NCBI RefSeq assembly: GCF_009904055.1
Contig: NZ_WYDP01000005.1
Location: 1 to 64,000, forward strand
DNA from: Rubellimicrobium sp. CFH 75288
GTDB taxonomy: Bacteria > Pseudomonadota > Alphaproteobacteria > Rhodobacterales > Rhodobacteraceae
Direction of reading: 5' to 3'
Length of the DNA stretch: 64,000 nt
The position numbers were made by a program, and so were the translations under genes. Below the pieces are notes generated by a model. It searched no databases. It saw only the letters and a program-made list of their open reading frames with translations, and was not told the DNA's origin. This document shows, piece by piece, positions 1-11,369 of this stretch (positions within the stretch are counted from its first letter, which is position 1; each line of letters begins with the position of its first letter).

Positions 1-287
1 TACCATCACTGTCAAAGAGCAGGTTTCGGCGAAGACCCTTCCCCATCGCCCCGAAGGGCTGCGGCAGAGCGGATCATCTCCGAGATCGTCCGCCTCGCTG
101 CCGGTCTGTCGTCCGGCCCTCGGCGTCTCGGCGGCGCCCCCGGCGTCGTCGGTGAGCGGGTATTTACGGATGGGGCCCGCCCTCCGCAAGAGGGTCCGTC
201 ACAAAAGTTGCAACTTTTTTCCGGTTGGTCAGGAATGCCTCGGAATCAGGGGCTTGACCTTCATCCCGGCTTCGCAGGCCGGTCGGC
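1..287. other. left-edge stretch with no recognised gene
   Basis: No reading frame here looks like a recognisable protein, and I see no tRNA or rRNA fold. Near its right end are a short hairpin and an AT-rich 16-base palindrome (separate entry). Whatever gene lies to the left of the window may end just outside it. Confidence 0.4.
180..220 (+). terminator. possible terminator: small GC hairpin then AT-rich palindrome and T-run
   Basis: A 5-bp stem CCCTC/GAGGG with loop CGCAA (180-194) is followed by the perfect palindrome AAAAGTTGCAACTTTT (203-218), which runs into two more T residues. The order (GC hairpin, then T-run) could end a transcript entering from the left. The palindrome itself has no loop and could instead be a protein-binding site. 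The nearest gene on the right, msrQ, converges on it. Confidence 0.3.
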
Positions 288-929
288 TCACGCGCCCCTG
301 ACGCCGCCACCCGCCCGCGACGCCTGGCGGCGAATCCAGTCCCGCGGCTTCAGTCTCGCCGCAAGCAGGGTCAGGATCAGCCCGCCATAGACGAGCGGCT
401 CGAGGGCAAACCCCCGGGCGAGCCAGAGGAAATGGAGCGCCGCGAGGAATGCGGCCGGATAGACGAGCCGGTGCAGACGCCGCCACGCCACCCCGCCCAT
501 GCGGCGGATCGCTCCGTCGGTGGATGTCAGTGCCAGGGGCACGAGCAGCACGAAGGCCGCGAATCCCACCGTGATGTAGGGACGCTTGACGATGTCGGCC
601 ATGATCGCCGAGACCGCCTGGAGGTCCAGCAATGCCCAGACGGCCACATGGGCGGCGGCAAAGGCGAAGGCGAGCAGGCCCGTGGCGCGCCGGAACCGCA
701 GAAGGTTGATGCCGGCGAGCCGCCGAACCGGGCTGATGGCAAGGGACGCCACGAGCAGCTGCAGGGCCGCAAGCCCGTAGGCCCGCTCGAGCCAGTCCAC
801 GGGCTCGATCAGGGCAGGGTCCGTTGCCGCGCGCCAGAACAGCCAGACCAGCCACACCATCCCACCGGCATAGAGAGGCCAGACCGGCACGTGCCGGACG
901 GCCCGGTTGATCGCGTCGGACAGCGCCAC
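288..929 (-). CDS. msrQ: MsrQ, heme-binding membrane subunit of the periplasmic methionine sulfoxide reductase
   Basis: This 213-residue integral membrane protein of the ferric-reductase-like family passes electrons from the quinone/respiratory side to MsrP for repair of oxidised methionines in periplasmic proteins. About six hydrophobic segments are visible, starting at residues 18-32, with His residues inside the later helices (AAAHVAVW, WRRLHRLVYPAAFLAALHFLW) that are the expected heme ligands. Length is normal for the family. It lies one base downstream of msrP on the same strand, the usual msrPQ operon order, so the two are surely co-transcribed. ATG start. Confidence 0.9.
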   Translation of the reverse strand: MALSDAINRAVRHVPVWPLYAGGMVWLVWLFWRAATDPALIEPVDWLERAYGLAALQLLVASLAISPVRRLAGINLLRFRRATGLLAFAFAAAHVAVWALLDLQAVSAIMADIVKRPYITVGFAAFVLLVPLALTSTDGAIRRMGGVAWRRLHRLVYPAAFLAALHFLWLARGFALEPLVYGGLILTLLAARLKPRDWIRRQASRAGGGVRGA

Positions 930-930
930 G

Positions 931-1830
931 TCAGTAGTGGCGCGACAGGTCCATGCCCTCGTAGAGGGATGCGACCTCGCTCTCGTAGCCGTTGAACATC
1001 AGGGTCGGCTGGCGGCGCGAGAACAGGCCCCCGCCGATGCGCCGTTCGGTGGCCTGGCTCCAGCGCGGATGATCCACGTTCGGGTTCACATTGGCATAGA
1101 AGCCGTATTCCTGGGGCGCCATCCGGCTCCAGGTGGTGGGAGGCTGCTCAGCCACGAGCGTGATGCGCACGATCGACTTGGTGGACTTGAAGCCGTACTT
1201 CCACGGCACGACGAGGCGGATCGGCGCCCCGTTCTGGTTCGGCAGGGGTTGGCCGTAGAGCCCCGTTGCCAGAAGGGTGAGGGGGTGGCGGGCCTCGTCC
1301 AGCCGCAACCCTTCGACATAGGGGAAGTCGAGCACGCCGCGTCGCACGCCCGGCATGGCGTCGGGCTGAACGGTGGTCTCGAACGCCACATAGCGCGCCT
1401 CGCCCCGGACTCCGATCCGCTCGAGCACGTCCGCCAGCTCCACCCCCAGCCACGGCACGACGCGCGACCAGCCCTCCACGCAGCGGAACCGGTAGATCCG
1501 CTCCTCGGCTTCGAGACCCTCGAGCAGCTCGGCTAGGGCGTACTCGCCCGGTCGCTCCACCAGCCCGTCGACCCGGACGGACCAGGGCTCCGTGACCATG
1601 GCCGCGGCATGACGGACGGGATCGGTCTTGTCGTAGCCGAATTCGTAGAAGTTGTTGTAGGTGGTGATCTCCTCGAAGCTGTTGGGCTCGAGCCGTTCCT
1701 CGGCAATGGCGACAGCCGGGCCGAGAGCGGCGGCGGCCGCACCCGAGACGAGAAGACGGCGCCGGTCGGTCCAGAGCCCCGGCGGCGTCACATCCGCCCG
1801 CGTGAGATCGTTGCGCCAGCGATGGGCCAT
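931..1830 (-). CDS. msrP: MsrP, catalytic molybdopterin subunit of the periplasmic methionine sulfoxide reductase
   Basis: A Tat-exported molybdopterin enzyme of 299 residues that reduces both diastereomers of protein methionine sulfoxide. The N-terminus carries a twin-arginine signal ([16 protein letters not shown], about residues 22-37), and the molybdenum-ligating cysteine is in the FRCVEGW motif. The frame stays open upstream, but the ATG at 1830 is chosen because a GGGAGG ribosome-binding site sits 5 bases before it and the Tat motif is then at the usual distance from the N-terminus. First gene of the msrPQ operon, divergent from the fasciclin-domain gene. Confidence 0.92.
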   Translation of the reverse strand: MAHRWRNDLTRADVTPPGLWTDRRRLLVSGAAAAALGPAVAIAEERLEPNSFEEITTYNNFYEFGYDKTDPVRHAAAMVTEPWSVRVDGLVERPGEYALAELLEGLEAEERIYRFRCVEGWSRVVPWLGVELADVLERIGVRGEARYVAFETTVQPDAMPGVRRGVLDFPYVEGLRLDEARHPLTLLATGLYGQPLPNQNGAPIRLVVPWKYGFKSTKSIVRITLVAEQPPTTWSRMAPQEYGFYANVNPNVDHPRWSQATERRIGGGLFSRRQPTLMFNGYESEVASLYEGMDLSRHY

Positions 1831-2062
1831 GGGATCCTCCCGTCCGGAATCCGTTCGCGTCCAGACACGGATGGACGGCCGGAGAGTTTCACGCACCTCA
1901 CATTGCCGTGCTGCGGTCTCGGCGGAAAGCCGCGTCCGGCGGCTCTCGACCGCCGCCGGGGCGATGGGCGACTGATCCGGCCGGAAAGACTCCCCGTAGC
2001 CCCTGCGATGCCGGAGCGCGCCTCGGCGCCTCCAGGCATTACGCAATCAAGGGAGACTCGAC

Positions 2063-2536
2063 ATGCTTCGTACGACCCTTCTGGCGTCCGCCGGCGCCCT
2101 CGCGCTTGGCACGGCCGCGTTCGCTCAGGACATGGACATCATCGACACCGCGCAGAATGCCGGCAACTTCACCACGCTCCTCGCCGCTGTCGAGGCGGCC
2201 GGCCTGACCGAGACCCTGCGGGGCGAAGGACCCTTCACCGTGTTCGCGCCGACCGATGAAGCCTTCGCGGCCCTGCCCGAAGGCACCGTCGATTCGCTGC
2301 TGGCCGATCCCGAAGCGCTGGCCAACATCCTGACCTATCACGTGGTGCCCGGTCGCGTGATGTCCTCGGATCTCACCGAAGGCATGACGGCGGAGACGGT
2401 TCAGGGCTCCGAAGTGACCTTCACGCTCGAAGGCGGGCCGATGATCAACGACGCGATGATCTCGCAACCCGACATCGAGGCGTCCAACGGGGTCATCCAC
2501 GTGATCGACTCCGTCATCATGCCGCCGGAAGGCTGA
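2063..2536 (+). CDS. secreted fasciclin (FAS1)-domain protein
   Basis: 157 residues: a Sec signal peptide (about 1-21, ending AAFAQ) and one FAS1 domain covering the rest. Typical FAS1 signatures are present: [30 protein letters not shown] in the first conserved box, YHVVPG, and the C-terminal [16 protein letters not shown]1 proteins act in adhesion or surface interactions; in proteobacteria the exact role is mostly unknown. A purine-rich AAGGGAG lies about 9 bases before the ATG. Single-gene unit closed by a strong hairpin at 2561-2586, divergent from msrPQ. Confidence 0.85.
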   Translation: MLRTTLLASAGALALGTAAFAQDMDIIDTAQNAGNFTTLLAAVEAAGLTETLRGEGPFTVFAPTDEAFAALPEGTVDSLLADPEALANILTYHVVPGRVMSSDLTEGMTAETVQGSEVTFTLEGGPMINDAMISQPDIEASNGVIHVIDSVIMPPEG

Positions 2537-2560
2537 TCGCCCGGCGCCACCGAGCCAAGA

Positions 2561-2586
2561 CCCCCGGCGGATCGCTCCGCCGGGGG
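2561..2586 (+). terminator. perfect 11-bp terminator hairpin between convergent fasciclin gene and clpB
   Basis: CCCCCGGCGGA / TCCGCCGGGGG with the 4-base loop TCGC, followed by TTT on the plus strand. It sits between the 3' ends of the fasciclin gene (ends 2536) and clpB (ends 2611, opposite strand), so it can serve both; read from clpB the loop is GCGA (GNRA type). Confidence 0.85.
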
Positions 2587-2610
2587 TTTCCGCATTCCGG
2601 GATCGGGACT

Positions 2611-5226
<2,616 letters not shown>

Positions 5227-5331
5227 GGTTTCTCCTTTCCAAGCACCCCGGCCGGAGACGCCCGCATTGCGGCGCGTCCCCCTGGGCCTCGGCGTGGATG
5301 TGTGATGGCGGGAGGTCTCCCGCAAGATCTG

Positions 5332-5814
5332 TCAGGCGGGGAAGTGCAATCCGTGGCGGGCGCAGAGCGGGGCAATGCTGTCGTAGTCCACCTCGAGCCC
5401 GAACCGCGCATCGAGCGCAGCCGCGCGTTCGCCCAGCATGGCGTCGGGATCGGCCGCCATGGCGCGGAACAGCCCCTCGAACCCCCCCGGCGCGATGATC
5501 TCGATCAGCCGGCATTCCTCGTCGCCGGGATTCCAGAAGGTGTGCCATTCGCCCCGCGGCTTGAGCACGACCTCGCCCGCTCCCGCCTCGACAACATCCT
5601 CGCCGAGCTGCGCCCCCATGCGGCCCTGCAGGACGAGGGTGTATTCGTCCTCGCGCCCGTGCCGGTGGAGCGGCGCGGCCAGCGTCCGCGGCGGCACCCA
5701 GTGCTCGACCAGCGCGATGCCCCCCTGCGAGGCGCCCGCATCGAGAAGGAACCGGGCGCCGAAGCTGCCGAAATCGGCCCGCTCGCCGTCCTGTCGCCGG
5801 ATCACCCGTCCCAT
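5332..5814 (-). CDS. small cupin-domain protein
   Basis: 160-residue single-domain cupin. The first cupin motif is visible as APLHRHGREDEYTLVLQGRMG (about 47-68), with two His, a Glu and a following G; the second is EWHTFWNPGDEECRLIEI. Metal-dependent binding or isomerase/dioxygenase chemistry is possible, but this family is too diverse to assign a substrate. It is followed on the same strand by clpB, with about 105 bases between, and is divergent from pyrF. It probably has its own promoter in the 5815-5945 gap. Confidence 0.75.
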   Translation of the reverse strand: MGRVIRRQDGERADFGSFGARFLLDAGASQGGIALVEHWVPPRTLAAPLHRHGREDEYTLVLQGRMGAQLGEDVVEAGAGEVVLKPRGEWHTFWNPGDEECRLIEIIAPGGFEGLFRAMAADPDAMLGERAAALDARFGLEVDYDSIAPLCARHGLHFPA

Positions 5815-5945
5815 GTCGTGTCTCCAGCCCGTGTCCCCCCACCATGCCTGCGGGACGCCTCCGGGTCCAGCACGACGGGACGCCTCGCGCTTGCGCGGAC
5901 GATCCGGGCCGCATAACGGCAGGACCGGCAGTTCCGGAGACGCCC

Positions 5946-6659
5946 ATGCAGGACCCTTCGCCCGCGCCCCGTGCCGACGACCGGCTCATCGTCGCCCTCG
6001 ACGTGCCGGACGCGGTCTCGGGCCTGGCCCTGGCCGACCGTCTGGGCGGACTGGCCTCGTTCTACAAGATCGGTCTGGGCATGCTCACCGGAGGAGGGCT
6101 CGCGCTTGCGCGGGAACTCAAGGACGAGCGGGGCAAGCGGGTCTTTCTCGATCTCAAGCTGTTCGACATCGGCGCCACCGTCGAGGCGGCGGTTCGTGGT
6201 CTGGCGCGCTTCGACCTCGACCTGCTGACCGTGCACGGCGACCCGCAGGTGGTCCGCGCGGCGGCGGCCGGAGCGGCCGGGTCGTCCACGCGCATTCTCG
6301 CCGTGACGATCCTGACCTCGCTCGACCGCAACGATCTCGACGAGGGTCTCATCCGGGCGGGCGGGCTGGAGGAGATCGTTCTCGAGCGGGCCTGCCGCGC
6401 CTTCGAGGCGGGGGCGGATGGCGTCGTCGCCTCGGCCCGCGAGGCGGCAGCGATCCGCGCCCTCCCGCAGGCCCATGGCCGCCTGATCGTGACCCCCGGC
6501 ATCCGCCCTCCCGGAGTCGCGGCCGGAGACCAGAAGCGGACCGAGACCCCGCGTGCCGCCCTGGCCGCCGGCGCGGACCATGTGGTGGTCGGGCGCCCCA
6601 TCTGGCAGGCCGCGGACCCTGTTCGGGCGCTAGGGGCCATCCTGTCCGATCTGCCGTGA
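5946..6659 (+). CDS. pyrF: orotidine-5'-phosphate decarboxylase (PyrF)
   Basis: Last step of UMP synthesis: decarboxylation of orotidine 5'-phosphate. The 237-residue TIM barrel shows the active-site signature VFLDLKLFDIGATV with the catalytic D-x-K-x-x-D-I residues, the early LIVALDV strand, and the C-terminal phosphate-binding GIRPPG and ADHVVVGRPIW segments. The frame is open upstream, but ATG 5946 gives the expected N-terminus about 12 residues before the first strand. It stands alone and is followed by a hairpin at 6666-6695. Confidence 0.96.
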   Translation: MQDPSPAPRADDRLIVALDVPDAVSGLALADRLGGLASFYKIGLGMLTGGGLALARELKDERGKRVFLDLKLFDIGATVEAAVRGLARFDLDLLTVHGDPQVVRAAAAGAAGSSTRILAVTILTSLDRNDLDEGLIRAGGLEEIVLERACRAFEAGADGVVASAREAAAIRALPQAHGRLIVTPGIRPPGVAAGDQKRTETPRAALAAGADHVVVGRPIWQAADPVRALGAILSDLP

Positions 6660-6665
6660 CACGGA

Positions 6666-6695
6666 GGGGGATCGCGCCGGGCGGCGCGACCCCCC
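6666..6695 (+). terminator. putative hairpin terminator after pyrF
   Basis: GGGGGATCGCGCC pairs with GGCGCGACCCCCC over 13 positions with one A/C mismatch and a 4-base loop (GGGC). It begins 6 bases after the pyrF stop. No T-run follows, so it may act with Rho or as a 3' end stabiliser. Confidence 0.6.
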
Positions 6696-6895
6696 GTACT
6701 CGTTACCCGCGCACTCGTCGAAAACCTTGTCCTGCGGGCTTGTGGTGCCGGTGCGCGGATCGCCGGAGCGTCTCCGGCTTCGGTGCATCAACGCCTGCGG
6801 GGGCTGCGCGTTCCGTCGCATGCCGACGCAGATCGCGTGCAACCTTTTCGCCGGCTGCTCGTTTGTCCGGTGAAGGCGAGCAGGAGGGGATGATC

Positions 6896-7099
6896 ATGGG
6901 GGTGCGTCTGAAATCGCTGCGCTACGATGCGGCCCATGGGCGCTTCGAGGCACGGGTGGATGTGGTGCGGGGTGGAGTCACCTACCGCTATCCCTGCCGC
7001 CTCGCGGCACCGGCGGATGCGCCCCGCGACTGGATCGAGGCTGCGCTGGCGGAGGCGGCCCTGCGGCAATCGGATTCGGGTCGGGTGCGTCCCCGCTAG
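6896..7099 (+). CDS. small hypothetical protein, 67 residues
   Basis: I do not recognise a family. The product MGVRLKSLRYDAAHGRFEAR... is basic at the N-terminus, has a short beta-rich middle (GGVTYRYPCRL) and ends in an amphipathic helix (PRDWIEAALAEAALRQ), so it reads as a compact folded protein with one cysteine. The start at 6896 is preferred over ATG 6890 because AGGAGG (6882-6887) is then 8 bases away; from 6890 it would be only 2. It lies alone between the pyrF terminator and the convergent nfeD gene. Confidence 0.65.
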   Translation: MGVRLKSLRYDAAHGRFEARVDVVRGGVTYRYPCRLAAPADAPRDWIEAALAEAALRQSDSGRVRPR

Positions 7100-7202
7100 G
7101 CGGGGTGACCCGACCAGCTCCGCGACCGTGGCCCGCGGAGCGGGGGGCGCGCTTCCTCCGGAGGCGCGCCCTCGTCCTGCAGAACGCCTCCGCCGGATGT
7201 CT

Positions 7203-7478
7203 TCAGGGATCGTCGTTGATGTCGCGCCGGACAATCCGGGCGCTGCCCCCCTGCCCTCCCAGAGCAAGGCGCAGGACGAGGTAGGCCAGACCCGAGATCA
7301 CCGCAAAGAGCAGCGCCAGTGCGCCGAAGCTCCAGTCGAGGCCGAACAGCAGCAGAAGCCCGGTGGCCCCGGCTCCGACCGCGAAGCCCAGAAAGACGAA
7401 AACCGGAAGGACGACCTCGAGGATGCCCAGCGCGACCGCGAGCGCCATCCAGACCCACCATTCGGCCCACCACGTCAC
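7203..7478 (-). CDS. short NfeD-family membrane protein
   Basis: 91 residues with three hydrophobic segments (about 8-27, 29-46, 51-70) and a short charged tail. This is the truncated NfeD-type membrane partner that is regularly encoded beside SPFH/band-7 proteins, as here: its start overlaps the SPFH gene stop by 4 bases (ATGA). It lacks the C-terminal OB-fold of long NfeD proteins. Likely role is a helper of the SPFH protein in membrane microdomains; this is inferred from linkage. Confidence 0.8.
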   Translation of the reverse strand: MTWWAEWWVWMALAVALGILEVVLPVFVFLGFAVGAGATGLLLLFGLDWSFGALALLFAVISGLAYLVLRLALGGQGGSARIVRRDINDDP

Positions 7479-8371
7479 GGCCGCCGCGCCCCCAGGAGCT
7501 TGAACGCATCGCCGAATGCTTCAAGCGCGGCGGCGGGGACCACGATGGTGCGCTGGCCTGCGCCCTGGCCCAGGGCGTTGAGCGCGTCCACCTGCTTGAG
7601 CGCAACCTGATACTGGGCCGCCTCGATGCCGTTGCGGCCGATCGCCTCGGCCACGACACCGGTCGCATAGGCTTCGGCATCGGCCTCGACCCGGCGCGCC
7701 TTGGCGCGCTGCTCGGCCGCGTAGAGTTCGGCATCGGCCTGGAGCTCGACCGCGCGCTTGCGACCCTCGGCCTCCGTGACCTGCGCGCGCCGGGCGCGCT
7801 CGGCGTTGAGTTGCTGGAGCATGGCGGCGCGGGTGGCCTCGTCGAGATTGACGTCGAGGATCTCGGCGCGCGTCACCTCGATGCCCCAGTCGTCCACTTG
7901 GTCGGCAAGCTGCGCCTTGACGGCCGCGATGAGCTGCGAGCGGTTGGACTGGACGTGATCGAGTTCCATCCGGCCGATCTCGGAGCGTACGATGCCGGCC
8001 ACCGTCGTGGTGATCGCCGCGTCCACGTCGCGGATGCGATAGACCGTCTTTTCGGGCTCGATGATCCGGTAGAACACGGAGGTGTCCACGCTGACGAGCA
8101 CGTTGTCGGAGGTGATCGCATCGAGCTTGGACGTGGGGAGCTGCCGCTCAAGGATCGACACGCGGTGCGCCACCCGGTCAAGAAACGGAACGATGAGATT
8201 GAGACCCGGCGACAGGACGGCGCGGAGGCGGCCGAACCGTTCGACCACATACTTCTCCGACTGGGGAACGACCCGGATCCCGCGGAAGATCGCCACGATG
8301 AGAAGAAGCGCAAAGAGTCCCAGCACGAGCGTGAAGCCGGGAACAGCGCCGATCGGTGTCTGGATGTCCAT
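7475..8371 (-). CDS. SPFH/band-7 (stomatin-like, QmcA-type) membrane protein
   Basis: 298 residues: an N-terminal membrane anchor (about 9-30), a PHB/band-7 domain (about 32-190, beginning VVPQSEKYVVERFGRL and with SVDTSVFYRI), then a long Ala/Glu/Arg-rich coiled coil (AERARRAQVTEAEGRKRAVELQ...) and a hydrophobic C-terminal segment. Such proteins form oligomeric rings or scaffolds in the inner membrane. The frame is open for 89 codons upstream; ATG 8371 gives the usual short N-terminus before the anchor. First gene of a two-gene operon with nfeD. Confidence 0.88.
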   Translation of the reverse strand: MDIQTPIGAVPGFTLVLGLFALLLIVAIFRGIRVVPQSEKYVVERFGRLRAVLSPGLNLIVPFLDRVAHRVSILERQLPTSKLDAITSDNVLVSVDTSVFYRIIEPEKTVYRIRDVDAAITTTVAGIVRSEIGRMELDHVQSNRSQLIAAVKAQLADQVDDWGIEVTRAEILDVNLDEATRAAMLQQLNAERARRAQVTEAEGRKRAVELQADAELYAAEQRAKARRVEADAEAYATGVVAEAIGRNGIEAAQYQVALKQVDALNALGQGAGQRTIVVPAAALEAFGDAFKLLGARRP

Positions 8372-8403
8372 GAATGGCCTGCTCCGTTGCGACGCCCGGG
8401 ACG

Positions 8404-8871
8404 CTAGCCCGCCTCGGGCCGGTGTCCAAGGACAGAAAGCCACAGGGCCACACGGTCGCGCAGCGCGGGTACGGCTTGGGGATGGCGGACGAAATCGGCC
8501 GGTTGCGCGAGGAGCCAGCCCTGCCCCTCCTCGCCCAGAGTGATGCGGGCCGCATGATGCTCGGGCAGCTGCAGGACGAAGAACCATCCCGTCCGGTGGG
8601 GCGCTCCCATGGCCGGAAAGGGACGCTGCCAGAGCCATTCGGCCGCCTCGAGATCGAGACCCGTCTCCTCCCGCGCCTCGCGGATCAGGGTCTCGCGCGG
8701 AGTTTCCGGGCCCTCGCGGCCCCCGCCGACAAGGTCCCAGAGCCCGGCGAAGGGCAGGTCTGGCCGGTCGTCGCGCAGCAGCCAGAGCATGCGGGAGCCG
8801 AACAGGAGAGCGCCCTTCGCGCCCACGAAGTCGGTGGCGTCGCGAGGGTCGTCCGCCCTAGGATAAGTCAT
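8404..8871 (-). CDS. Nudix hydrolase
   Basis: 155 residues with a complete Nudix box: GGREGPETPRETL followed by IREAREETGLDL (about 50-73), matching GX5EX7REUXEEXGU, so the metal-binding glutamates are intact. It hydrolyses some nucleoside diphosphate linked to another moiety; substrate cannot be read from sequence. Its ATG shares bases with the start codon of the divergent dinB gene, so its promoter must lie inside dinB. Confidence 0.88.
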   Translation of the reverse strand: MTYPRADDPRDATDFVGAKGALLFGSRMLWLLRDDRPDLPFAGLWDLVGGGREGPETPRETLIREAREETGLDLEAAEWLWQRPFPAMGAPHRTGWFFVLQLPEHHAARITLGEEGQGWLLAQPADFVRHPQAVPALRDRVALWLSVLGHRPEAG

Positions 8872-10129
8872 GCCTGCCCTCTGCCGCGACTGCCTTGAGC
8901 GATTCGATGCGCCGGCCGGCAGCCGGTGCCCCTCCTGCGGCTCGCCGCGAATGCTCGTCCACCCGCGGCTCTGGTCGTTCGCGATCGCGCATTGCGACTG
9001 CGACGCCTTCTATGCCGCGGTGGAGAAGCGCGACAATCCCGACCTGCGGGACCGTCCCGTGATCGTGGGCGGGGGGGTGCGGGGCGTGGTCTCGACGGCT
9101 TGCTACCTTGCACGGCTGCGGGGGGTGCGCTCGGCGATGCCGATGGTACAGGCGGTCCGTCTCTGCCCCGAGGCCGCCGTGGTGCGACCGCGGTTTGCCG
9201 CCTACGAGGAGGCGTCGCGCGCGATCCGAGCGCTGATGGAGGGTCTGACCGACCGGGTGGAACCGCTGTCGCTCGACGAGGCGTTTCTCGATCTGCGGGG
9301 CACCGAGCGCGTGCATGCCGCGCCCCCCGCCCTCGTGCTCGCGCGGTTCGCGCTGGCCGTCGAGCGGGAGGTGGGCGTGACCCTCTCGATCGGGCTGAGC
9401 GAGAACAAGTTCCTGGCCAAGCTCGCCTCCGATCTCGACAAGCCGCGCGGCTTCGCCGTCCTCGCCCGGGACGAGGCGGTGGAGCGCCTGTCCGCGCGTC
9501 CGGTCAGCGACCTGTGGGGTGTGGGGGAGGCCGGACGGCAGGCGCTGGCCCGCGCGGGCATTCACCGCATCCGCGATCTGGAGCGATGGGACATCGAGGC
9601 GCTCCGCACGCGCTTCGGCTCCCTCGGAGAGCGGCTCTGGCACCTCGCGCGCGGCGAGGACGCGCGGCCGGTCTGCCGGGATCGCCCGATCCGCTCGATC
9701 TCTCACGAGCTGACGTTCGAGGCCGACCTGCTCGACCATGACCGCCTCGACGGGCATCTCTGGCGGCTGTCCGAGAAGGTATCGGCACGAGCCAAGACCC
9801 GCGGTCTGGCCGGCAGGGTGGTCCTCCTCAAGCTCAAGAGGGCCGATCACAGCCTGCTGACCCGCCGCACGACCCTGCGCGAGCCCACCCAGATGGCGGA
9901 CACGCTCTACCGGACCGGGCGCCTCCTGTTCGACTCGGTTCCGGAAGCCGGACCCTTCCGCCTGCTCGGCGTGGGCCTCGGCGGGATCTGTCCGGCTGTG
10001 GATGCGGACCGGCTGGGCGACCTTCTGGATCCCGATACAGCGCGGCGTCGTGCGGCCGAACGGGCCGCCGATGCGATCCGGAGCCGCTGGGGCGAGGCGG
10101 CCATCGTCAAGGGCCGGGCGCTCCGCTAG
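8870..10129 (+). CDS. dinB: DNA polymerase IV (Y family) with N-terminal zinc-finger motif
   Basis: Translesion polymerase of 419 residues. Palm-domain acidic residues are in HCDCDAFYAAVEKRDNP and in SLDEAFLDL; the fingers motif GVVSTACYLARLRGV, thumb helix-hairpin-helix (VSDLWGVGEAGRQALARAGI) and little-finger domain follow. Before the polymerase core there is a CRDC...CPSC zinc-ribbon-like motif (Cys5, 8, 20, 23), which supports the start at 8870. The ATG shares two bases with the start of the opposite Nudix gene. No beta-clamp motif is obvious at the C-terminus. ybgC follows after 11 bases. Confidence 0.92.
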   Translation: MPALCRDCLERFDAPAGSRCPSCGSPRMLVHPRLWSFAIAHCDCDAFYAAVEKRDNPDLRDRPVIVGGGVRGVVSTACYLARLRGVRSAMPMVQAVRLCPEAAVVRPRFAAYEEASRAIRALMEGLTDRVEPLSLDEAFLDLRGTERVHAAPPALVLARFALAVEREVGVTLSIGLSENKFLAKLASDLDKPRGFAVLARDEAVERLSARPVSDLWGVGEAGRQALARAGIHRIRDLERWDIEALRTRFGSLGERLWHLARGEDARPVCRDRPIRSISHELTFEADLLDHDRLDGHLWRLSEKVSARAKTRGLAGRVVLLKLKRADHSLLTRRTTLREPTQMADTLYRTGRLLFDSVPEAGPFRLLGVGLGGICPAVDADRLGDLLDPDTARRRAAERAADAIRSRWGEAAIVKGRALR

Positions 10130-10140
10130 AGGGGCGCACC

Positions 10141-10527
10141 ATGACACACCGCTTCGCCTTGCGCGTCTACTACGAGGACACGGACCTCGCGGGGATCGTC
10201 TACTACGCCAACTACCTCCGCTTCATCGAGCGCGCCCGGACCGAGTGGGCGAGGGCGCGCGGGGTGGACCAGCTCCGGCTGCACCGCGAATCGGGTCTCG
10301 TCTTCGCCGTCCGGCAGATCGAGGCCGACTATCTCCGGCCCGCACGGTTCGACGACCGGCTGGAGGTCGCGACGGCACCGGCGGAGGCGACGACGGCGCG
10401 CCTCGTCCTGCTCCAGGAGGTCCTGCGCGACGGCGAGGTTCTCTTTCGGGCGCGGGTCACCCTTGTGGCGCTGGGCTCCGACGGTCGACCCCGGCGGCTT
10501 CCCGCCGATCTGCTCGCCCCGTCCTGA
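10141..10527 (+). CDS. ybgC: YbgC, Tol-Pal-associated acyl-CoA thioesterase
   Basis: 128-residue hotdog-fold thioesterase of the 4-hydroxybenzoyl-CoA thioesterase class. The signature YYEDTDLAGIVYYANYLRFIERAR (about 10-33) contains the catalytic Asp (D17) and the long helix. It hydrolyses short- or medium-chain acyl-CoA or acyl-ACP near the membrane; its physiological role with Tol-Pal is not settled. Position directly ahead of tolQ is the classic arrangement, here with 149 bases between, where a separate tolQ promoter could sit. Confidence 0.93.
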   Translation: MTHRFALRVYYEDTDLAGIVYYANYLRFIERARTEWARARGVDQLRLHRESGLVFAVRQIEADYLRPARFDDRLEVATAPAEATTARLVLLQEVLRDGEVLFRARVTLVALGSDGRPRRLPADLLAPS

Positions 10528-10676
10528 CGACGCGGCCGGCGCGCGGGCGCCACAGACAGGTCACGATCGGCCCCGCTGTCGCGGAGGTTATTGGATTTCG
10601 CCTCCCGCCTGCGTTATCCCCAGCCTCCGAAGCGCGCCCCCGAGAGGCGCGGACCCGGCGGCAGAGGGCAGTCAGC

Positions 10677-11357
10677 ATGGACGCGGCGACCGACTACTCG
10701 ATGTGGGGACTCTTCGCCCACGCCACCCTCGTGGTGAAGGCGATCATGATCATGCTGGTGCTGGCCTCGGTGTGGTGCTGGGCCATCATCATCGACAAGT
10801 GGTGGCAATATCGCCGCACCCGGCGCGAGGCTGCGGTGTTCGACGCCGCCTTCTGGTCGGGCCAGCCGCTCGACGGGCTCTACGACGCGATCGGGCCCGA
10901 TCCCAAGGGTCCTTCCCAGCGGGTCTTTGCGGCCGGCATGACGGAATGGCGCAGGTCGCATCGCGACGACGGGGGTCTCATCGCGGGAGCGCAGAGCCGC
11001 ATCGACCGGGCCATGGACGTGGCCATCGCTCGCGAGTCGGAGCGCCTCCAGAAGGGTCTCGGCGTGCTGGCGACCGTTGGCTCCACCGCTCCGTTCATCG
11101 GCCTCTTCGGGACGGTCTGGGGCATCATGAACAGCTTCATCGGGATCGCGCAGGAGCAGAACACCAATCTGGCCGTGGTGGCGCCGGGGATCGCCGAGGC
11201 GCTTCTCGCCACCGGGCTGGGGCTGCTCGCCGCCATCCCGGCCGTGATCTTCTTCAACAAGTTCTCGGGCGATTCCAACCGGATCGTGGCGGGCTGGGAG
11301 GCCTTTGCCGACGAGTTCTCCACCATCCTGTCGCGCCAGCTCGACGCAGCGGCCTGA
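10677..11357 (+). CDS. tolQ: TolQ, inner-membrane motor subunit of the Tol-Pal system
   Basis: 226 residues, MotA/TolQ/ExbB family. Three membrane helices are visible: about 15-38 (LVVKAIMIMLVLASVWCWAI), about 123-146 (GVLATVGSTAPFIGLFGTVWGI, the conserved pore-lining stretch), and about 165-190 (LLATGLGLLAAIPAVIFF). With TolR it converts proton motive force into movement that energises TolA during cell constriction. Start at ATG 10677; the frame is open far upstream but the family N-terminus begins here. TolR follows 12 bases later. Confidence 0.95.
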   Translation: MDAATDYSMWGLFAHATLVVKAIMIMLVLASVWCWAIIIDKWWQYRRTRREAAVFDAAFWSGQPLDGLYDAIGPDPKGPSQRVFAAGMTEWRRSHRDDGGLIAGAQSRIDRAMDVAIARESERLQKGLGVLATVGSTAPFIGLFGTVWGIMNSFIGIAQEQNTNLAVVAPGIAEALLATGLGLLAAIPAVIFFNKFSGDSNRIVAGWEAFADEFSTILSRQLDAAA

Positions 11358-11369
11358 GGAGGACGGAGC

